Source: an uncultured Atopostipes sp. (lineage in GTDB: Bacteria; Bacillota; Bacilli; Lactobacillales; Carnobacteriaceae_A). From it: DNA of 11,251 bases. Below are positions 7,221 through 11,251 of this stretch, piece after piece. The notes below the pieces were generated by a model. The model made no database searches. It saw only the letters and a list, made by a program, of their open reading frames with translations, and was not told the DNA's origin. The stretch is from positions 1 through 11,251 of the forward strand of contig CAMYQS010000024.1 of assembly GCA_947296835.1 (NCBI GenBank), given 5' to 3'. The first letter of the stretch is position 1. Each line of letters opens with the position of its first letter. The position numbers were made by a program, and so were the translations under genes.

Positions 7221-7248
7221 TTGCGATATTTTTCATCTCCGCTATAAT
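7221..7248 (+). promoter_or_regulatory. Probable promoter of the oxidoreductase gene
   Basis: A perfect TATAAT (7243-7248) is preceded at 16 bp by TTGCGA (7221-7226), which matches four of six -35 bases. It lies after the uppP terminator and 32 bp before the preferred ATG, so the oxidoreductase is probably transcribed separately from uppP. Confidence 0.6.
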
Positions 7249-7280
7249 AAAATTAGAATGAAATGAAAAGAGGCCGAACG

Positions 7281-8267
7281 ATGACAACATTAAAATTAGG
7301 AACGATCGGAACAAGTTGGATTACCGAACAATTTATTGAAGCTGCAGTGTTAAGTGGCAAGTATAGCTTAGAAGCTGTTTATTCACGTACTGAGGAAAAA
7401 GCATCTGCTTTTAAAGATAAAGTTTCTGCAAATAAAATCTATACCGATTGGAATGCTTTTTTGAATGACTCAAATATTGACGTCATTTATATTGCATCGC
7501 CAAACAGTCTTCACTTCGAACAAGCAAAAGAAGTCTTAAAACATCAAAAACATGCGATTGTAGAGAAACCTATGGTAACCTCTTTTTCAGACTGGGATGA
7601 ATTAATCCATTTAGCTGTTGAGCAAAATAAAATGGTTGTCGAAGCAGCTAGACATATTTTTGAACCGAACTTTATTAAAGCAACTAAAGAAATACAAAAA
7701 TTGCCAGAAATTTATGGTGCTTCACTAACATTTAGCAAATACTCTTCTCGTTATGATAATGTCTTAAATGGTGAAGAACCTGCTATCTTTTCAACGAAGT
7801 TTGATGGTGGGGCTGCAAATGACTTAGGAATCTATGTCATTTATGCTGCGATTCACTGGTTCGGAAAGCCGAATAGTGTTCACGCCTTCCATCAGAAAGT
7901 CCAAACGGGTGTTGACGGTAAAGGGACTGCTATCTTAAGATACGATAATTTTGATGTCACACTTCATTACGGAAAGATTAATACCTCTATTCATAAATCA
8001 GAAGTTTACGGTCCAGATTATACGCTTGTGTTTGATGGAATTACTGGCCTTGCAGAAGCGGCTAAAATGGATGCACGAACGGGTGAAATAGATAAGATAA
8101 AGTTAGACAAACCTGCTGATAACCCATTATTATGGGAAGCGGATGCTTTTGCAGATCTGATGAATGACTTTGATTCAGATGACAGTAAAGAAACATTAAA
8201 TACATGGTGGGCATTAGCTAAACAAGTCCATGAAGTACTCGATGAAATTAGACAACAAACAAAATAA
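7281..8267 (+). CDS. Gfo/Idh/MocA-family NAD(P)-dependent oxidoreductase
   Basis: This is a cytoplasmic sugar- or polyol-type dehydrogenase of unknown substrate. With the ATG at 7281 it has 328 residues. The N-terminal Rossmann fold (1-120) carries the nucleotide loop GTIGTSW (7-13). It ends near the family EKP motif (95-97), whose Lys96 is the usual catalytic or cofactor-contacting lysine. The C-terminal domain shows the family GG-x-DLGIY segment (GGAANDLGIY, 176-185). The ATG at 7281 is preferred because AGAGG (7269-7273) is seven bases upstream. The in-frame ATG at 7263 would put that ribosome binding site inside the gene and add six residues (MKRGRT) before a normal family N-terminus. It has its own promoter and shares a bidirectional terminator with glgA. 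Neighbours do not reveal the substrate. Family calls such as inositol or glucose-fructose oxidoreductase would be over-specific. Confidence 0.9.
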   Translation: MTTLKLGTIGTSWITEQFIEAAVLSGKYSLEAVYSRTEEKASAFKDKVSANKIYTDWNAFLNDSNIDVIYIASPNSLHFEQAKEVLKHQKHAIVEKPMVTSFSDWDELIHLAVEQNKMVVEAARHIFEPNFIKATKEIQKLPEIYGASLTFSKYSSRYDNVLNGEEPAIFSTKFDGGAANDLGIYVIYAAIHWFGKPNSVHAFHQKVQTGVDGKGTAILRYDNFDVTLHYGKINTSIHKSEVYGPDYTLVFDGITGLAEAAKMDARTGEIDKIKLDKPADNPLLWEADAFADLMNDFDSDDSKETLNTWWALAKQVHEVLDEIRQQTK

Positions 8268-8276
8268 TTTATAATA

Positions 8277-8313
8277 AAAAAACGTCATCCCTTTTATAGG
8301 CATGACGTTTTTT
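8277..8313. terminator. Bidirectional terminator between the oxidoreductase and glgA
   Basis: AAAAAACGTCAT (8277-8288) pairs perfectly with ATGACGTTTTTT (8302-8313), with a small CC/GG inner stem. The arms supply a T run after the hairpin on both strands, so this single element can end the plus-strand oxidoreductase transcript and the minus-strand glg transcript. The stop codons are 9 bp (left) and 5 bp (right) away. Confidence 0.9.
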
Positions 8314-8318
8314 ATTCT

Positions 8319-9755
8319 TTACACTAATTGCTCATATTGTTCAATATACCTGTCAGTTGCATGTTCCCAACTGTTGTTTTCACTCATCGCTTGTTTGATT
8401 AATCGCTCCCATTGTTTTGGGTAATCATAATAAACCGATAAAGCGTGGTCGATAACTTTACGCATTGTTGCATCTGTGAAATCATAAAAACTGAATCCCG
8501 TACCTTCTATCGTCTCATGATTATATGGCTCTACAGTATCTGCTAGCCCCCCTGTTTCATGGACAATGGGTAAGGTTCCATAACGCATCGAGTTCATCTG
8601 ACTTAGTCCACAGGGTTCAAATGCAGATGGCATCAAGAACATATCACATCCAGCATAAATCAATTGTGCTAAGTCGACATCAAAATCAATAATCCCTTTA
8701 AATTTATCTGGGTATTCTTGATTAAAATGTTCAAAACCTTCTTCGTAATAAGGTTTACCTGTTCCTAGTAATACTATTTGAACGTGACGGTAGCTCATCA
8801 ATTCATACATACTATCTAGAATCAATTGAATCCCTTTTTGTTCATCTAACCTCGTCACAACACCGATCAATGCAATCTCTGGGTCTTCTGGTAAGCCTAC
8901 TCGTTTTTGTAGAGCGGCTTTATTTTTTGCTTTTCCAGATAGATCATCTACCGTAAAGGTTGCTGGAATCGTTTGGTCAGTTTCTGGGTCATAAGTATCA
9001 TAGTCAATGCCATTCAATAGTCCCACAAGCTTATAATCCACATTTTGTAAATCTTCATGTAGACCCATCCCAAATTCTGGGGTTTTAATTTCATCCGCGT
9101 AATTCGGACTAACAGTCGTCACTAAATCAGCGTAGTAAATCCCACCTTTTAAGAAATTCACATTCCCGTGATACGCTAGACCGCGATGATGAAATGCATC
9201 ATAACCAATTCCGAATAAATCTGATAATACAATTTGGTCATAGACACCTTGGAACATAATGTTATGAATCGTTAAAATTGTTTTAATATCTTTTAGTTTG
9301 TTTTTCCACTGATATTTATCTTTCAACAACACTGGGATCACAGATGTTTGCCAATCATTTACATGGAATATATCTGGAATATAGTCAACGATTTCTAGCA
9401 TTTCAATCGCCGCAAGTTGGAAAAAAGCAAACCTTTCTGCGTCATCGTCGAAGCCATAGAGAGCATCACGATCAAAATATTTTAATGCATCGATGAAATA
9501 ATATGTTACGTCATCTTTTACTAATTGTTTAATGCCACAGAATTCTTCACGCCATCCGACTTGCACGGTAAATTGTGCCACATCTTCTAAATCAGCTTTA
9601 AATTTATCTGGCACTTGTTGCACAAAGTAAGGTAATACAACACATACCTCATGCCCCTTTTTAGCCAGTTCTTTTGGCAATGCACCCAGTACATCACCTA
9701 GTCCACCTGTTTTAAAAAATGGCGCACATTCTGTCGCAGCAAATAATAACTTCAT
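8319..9755 (-). CDS. glgA: Glycogen synthase (ADP-glucose type, GT5)
   Basis: This enzyme transfers glucose from ADP-glucose to the non-reducing end of alpha-1,4-glucan. With the ATG at 9755-9753 the protein has 478 residues, the usual bacterial length. The N-terminal GT5 domain has KTGGLGDV with Lys15 at the exact position known in E. coli GlgA, then HVNDWQTS (131-138) and TIHN (162-166 region). The C-terminal GT-B domain has TRLDEQKG (301-308; Arg302, Lys307), FEPCGLSQM (379-387; Glu380) and GTLPIVHETGGLADTV (393-408). An upstream in-frame ATG (9764) overlaps the glgD stop as ATGA, but its Shine-Dalgarno would sit directly against it. GGAAGGA is eight bases before the 9755 ATG, which also gives the conserved N-terminus. 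It is the last gene of glgC-glgD-glgA and is followed at once by a strong terminator, so no glgP follows in this operon. Confidence 0.96.
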   Translation of the reverse strand: MKLLFAATECAPFFKTGGLGDVLGALPKELAKKGHEVCVVLPYFVQQVPDKFKADLEDVAQFTVQVGWREEFCGIKQLVKDDVTYYFIDALKYFDRDALYGFDDDAERFAFFQLAAIEMLEIVDYIPDIFHVNDWQTSVIPVLLKDKYQWKNKLKDIKTILTIHNIMFQGVYDQIVLSDLFGIGYDAFHHRGLAYHGNVNFLKGGIYYADLVTTVSPNYADEIKTPEFGMGLHEDLQNVDYKLVGLLNGIDYDTYDPETDQTIPATFTVDDLSGKAKNKAALQKRVGLPEDPEIALIGVVTRLDEQKGIQLILDSMYELMSYRHVQIVLLGTGKPYYEEGFEHFNQEYPDKFKGIIDFDVDLAQLIYAGCDMFLMPSAFEPCGLSQMNSMRYGTLPIVHETGGLADTVEPYNHETIEGTGFSFYDFTDATMRKVIDHALSVYYDYPKQWERLIKQAMSENNSWEHATDRYIEQYEQLV

Positions 9756-9760
9756 GGCGC

Positions 9761-10939
9761 TCATCCTTCCACAATCTCGCCAGTTGATAGAACTCGTGCA
9801 TTTTTCGGTACGACTAATGGATCTTCAGGTGTCCCACATAACTTCGCACCTTTTTCTACAACGACGTTTTTATCTAGAATAGCATACTCTATATAAGCAT
9901 CTTCATCGATAAAGCAGCTTTGTAAAATAATTGAATGTTTAACAACGGCTTTTTCACATACTTTATTTTTTCTAGAGACTAGTGAATGTTCAACTGTACC
10001 GTAGATTTCACTGTCATTTGCGAATAATGAATTTTTAACAATCGATTCTTTCCCATAATATGTTGGTGCTGAGTTTTTCGTTTTTGTAATAACGGGTGAC
10101 TCACGGAAGAATAATGCATTAAAGTTATCCTTATCCAACATATCCATATTCGCTTCGAAGTAGCTACGAATATCTTCAATCGGCTTCATGTACCCCGTAT
10201 ACTCATACGCATCAATTTTAACATGGTTTCTTTTCAATGCTAAACGTACAATATTTTGAACCGAAACAGCTAAATCTTTTTCTTCTAGTTCACGTAAGTA
10301 GTCTAAAACCACTTCTTTTTTAGCTAGTAAGAAATCTAAACCAAATGCCACTGTTTCTGAATCATCCGCAACTTCTTGTAATGGAGAGACATCAAGAATA
10401 GAAAATCCATTGGCTTCATCTAAATCATAAAATGAGTAGGTTGTATCTTCTTTAAGGACACTTCGTTGTACTTTCTTATATGCAATTGTAATGTCACTTT
10501 CTTTTTGTAGATGGTGTTTCAACATTGAATCAATTTGAACATTCGCTACAATTCTTGACCCTGTGATGACAACATATTCTGCTTTTGACCGGTTTAAATA
10601 ATTCGCATGGTCACGGTAATAGTTTGATTTAAACTCTCTACCTTCACCCACTTTAGACTTCAAGTCTAATTGTGAATGGGTAAAGACTCCCCCACCAGCA
10701 GGGTTATCTAATCCCCACGTAATACCCGAACGGATATGGTCATAAAGTGAACGCCCTGTTCCTGAAATGAATAAAGCGGCCGAACGAGCTTCTGCATTCG
10801 TTAGGCTTGAGAACGGAAAATCAACTAAACGATAACGACAAGCAAATGGTAAGGAAGCAATCGGACGTCTTCTTGTCAGTGGTAATAATTTATCGTCTTC
10901 TTCTACGAAATTTAAGATGGCCGCAATTCTAGTTTTCAT
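9761..10939 (-). CDS. glgD: GlgD, non-catalytic partner subunit of ADP-glucose pyrophosphorylase
   Basis: In Bacillota GlgD pairs with GlgC to form the ADP-glucose pyrophosphorylase that makes ADP-glucose from glucose-1-phosphate and ATP; GlgD is generally regarded as a regulatory homologue. The 392-residue protein has a nucleotidyltransferase-like domain (1-280) and a C-terminal left-handed beta-helix (about 290-390; hexapeptide-like repeats such as SIVKNSLFAND and AVVKHSIILQ). The catalytic G-rich loop GGxGxRL is lost: the N-terminus reads MKTRIAAILNFVEEDDKLLP. The metal-binding Asp of the GD motif is Ser128 (VVITGSRI). Both losses mark GlgD rather than GlgC. The ATG at 10939-10937 is preferred: AGGAGG is eight bases upstream, whereas the in-frame ATG at 10945 is only two bases from it. 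The gene overlaps the end of glgC by 11 bp and ends 5 bp before glgA, so the three are probably translationally coupled. Confidence 0.94.
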   Translation of the reverse strand: MKTRIAAILNFVEEDDKLLPLTRRRPIASLPFACRYRLVDFPFSSLTNAEARSAALFISGTGRSLYDHIRSGITWGLDNPAGGGVFTHSQLDLKSKVGEGREFKSNYYRDHANYLNRSKAEYVVITGSRIVANVQIDSMLKHHLQKESDITIAYKKVQRSVLKEDTTYSFYDLDEANGFSILDVSPLQEVADDSETVAFGLDFLLAKKEVVLDYLRELEEKDLAVSVQNIVRLALKRNHVKIDAYEYTGYMKPIEDIRSYFEANMDMLDKDNFNALFFRESPVITKTKNSAPTYYGKESIVKNSLFANDSEIYGTVEHSLVSRKNKVCEKAVVKHSIILQSCFIDEDAYIEYAILDKNVVVEKGAKLCGTPEDPLVVPKNARVLSTGEIVEG

Positions 10940-11251
10940 CCTCATATCCTCCTACCTTTTCTTCGTTACCAACTACCGCGATTTCGCCAATTTTACCGAC
11001 GATTTTTGCTTCATCATAAATCACAGCATTTTCACCCACTATGGCTTTTTCGATATGGCAATTTTCACCAATGACAGCACCTGGCATAATCACACTGTCT
11101 TTAATCACACTACCTTTTCCTACTTTCACATTTCGACTTAAAATCGAATGATCGACTTTACCCGCTACGTAGCATCCATCTGTGATCATTGAATCGCGAA
11201 CTTCTGCATCTTTACTAAATTGTTGTGGCGTTGTATCGAGCGTTTTTGAGT
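10929..11251 (-). CDS. glgC: GlgC, catalytic subunit of ADP-glucose pyrophosphorylase (C-terminal part only)
   Basis: Only the last 106 or so residues are visible; the 5' end lies beyond the right edge. They form a left-handed beta-helix with hexapeptide repeats: CYVAGKVDHSILSRNVKVG, then VIKDSVIMPGAVIGENCHIE and KAIVGENAVI. This is the typical C-terminal domain of glucose-1-phosphate adenylyltransferase, where the allosteric effector site and subunit contacts lie. The frame is open upstream of the internal Met codon at 11189 and continues as ...FSKDAEVRDSM, so that Met is not a start. It ends with TAG at 10931-10929, overlapping glgD. The catalytic domain cannot be seen; assignment as GlgC rather than another acyl- or nucleotidyltransferase rests on this domain plus the adjoining glgD and glgA. 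Confidence 0.9.
   Translation of the reverse strand, partial: SKTLDTTPQQFSKDAEVRDSMITDGCYVAGKVDHSILSRNVKVGKGSVIKDSVIMPGAVIGENCHIEKAIVGENAVIYDEAKIVGKIGEIAVVGNEEKVGGYEDEN

Noticed and set aside
10917..11141. Open frame on the plus strand antisense to the end of glgC
   Set aside because: It is the shadow of the beta-helix repeats of GlgC; the periodic look comes from the hexapeptide repeats, not from a real protein.
1..11251. Insertion sequences, prophage genes, CRISPR arrays, tRNA or rRNA genes, toxin-antitoxin or defence systems
   Set aside because: Every coding stretch is accounted for by metabolic, transport or regulatory families; spacers are under 300 bp and hold only promoters, short repeats and terminators.

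Overview
The window reads as a chromosomal segment of a low-GC Gram-positive bacterium. The protein families, strong AGGAGG ribosome binding sites, U-tailed hairpin terminators and a split GlgC/GlgD ADP-glucose pyrophosphorylase all point to Bacillota. Order Lactobacillales (for example a Carnobacteriaceae- or Aerococcaceae-like organism) is my best guess. That placement is inferred from gene content and sequence style, not from a marker gene.

Layout. Positions 1-4095 (minus strand) hold an operon read right to left: a TetR-family regulator, then the two halves of a heterodimeric ABC exporter. The second half runs off the left edge. A 281-290 bp divergent promoter region (about 4096-4385) separates this operon from a plus-strand 6-phosphogluconolactonase-family gene (4386-5417). 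Two back-to-back hairpin terminators (5433-5555) separate that gene from a convergent stand-alone glucose-type PTS IIA gene (5568-6062, minus). A second divergent region (6063-6310) holds promoters for the IIA gene and for uppP (6311-7129, plus; undecaprenyl-diphosphatase). A Gfo/Idh/MocA oxidoreductase (7281-8267, plus) follows from its own promoter. A bidirectional terminator (8277-8313) then meets the end of the minus-strand glycogen synthesis operon glgC (partial at the right edge), glgD, glgA.

How the genes fit together. glgC-glgD-glgA make ADP-glucose and polymerise it into glycogen. The PTS IIA protein and the lactonase belong to sugar uptake and hexose-phosphate metabolism, so the middle and right parts have a loose carbon-handling theme. 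uppP recycles the lipid carrier for cell-wall synthesis. The TetR-ABC operon looks like an autoregulated drug or lipid efflux module with one degenerate and one canonical ATP site.

Several longest-ORF starts are probably wrong. Ribosome binding site spacing and family N-termini favour internal ATGs for the lactonase, the oxidoreductase, glgA and glgD. GTG and TTG starts are supported for the TetR gene and uppP. I found no mobile element, CRISPR array, RNA gene or clearly new system. The most interesting signals are modest: nested repeats around the tetR promoter, one of them repeated at the lactonase promoter, and the matched asymmetry of the ABC heterodimer.
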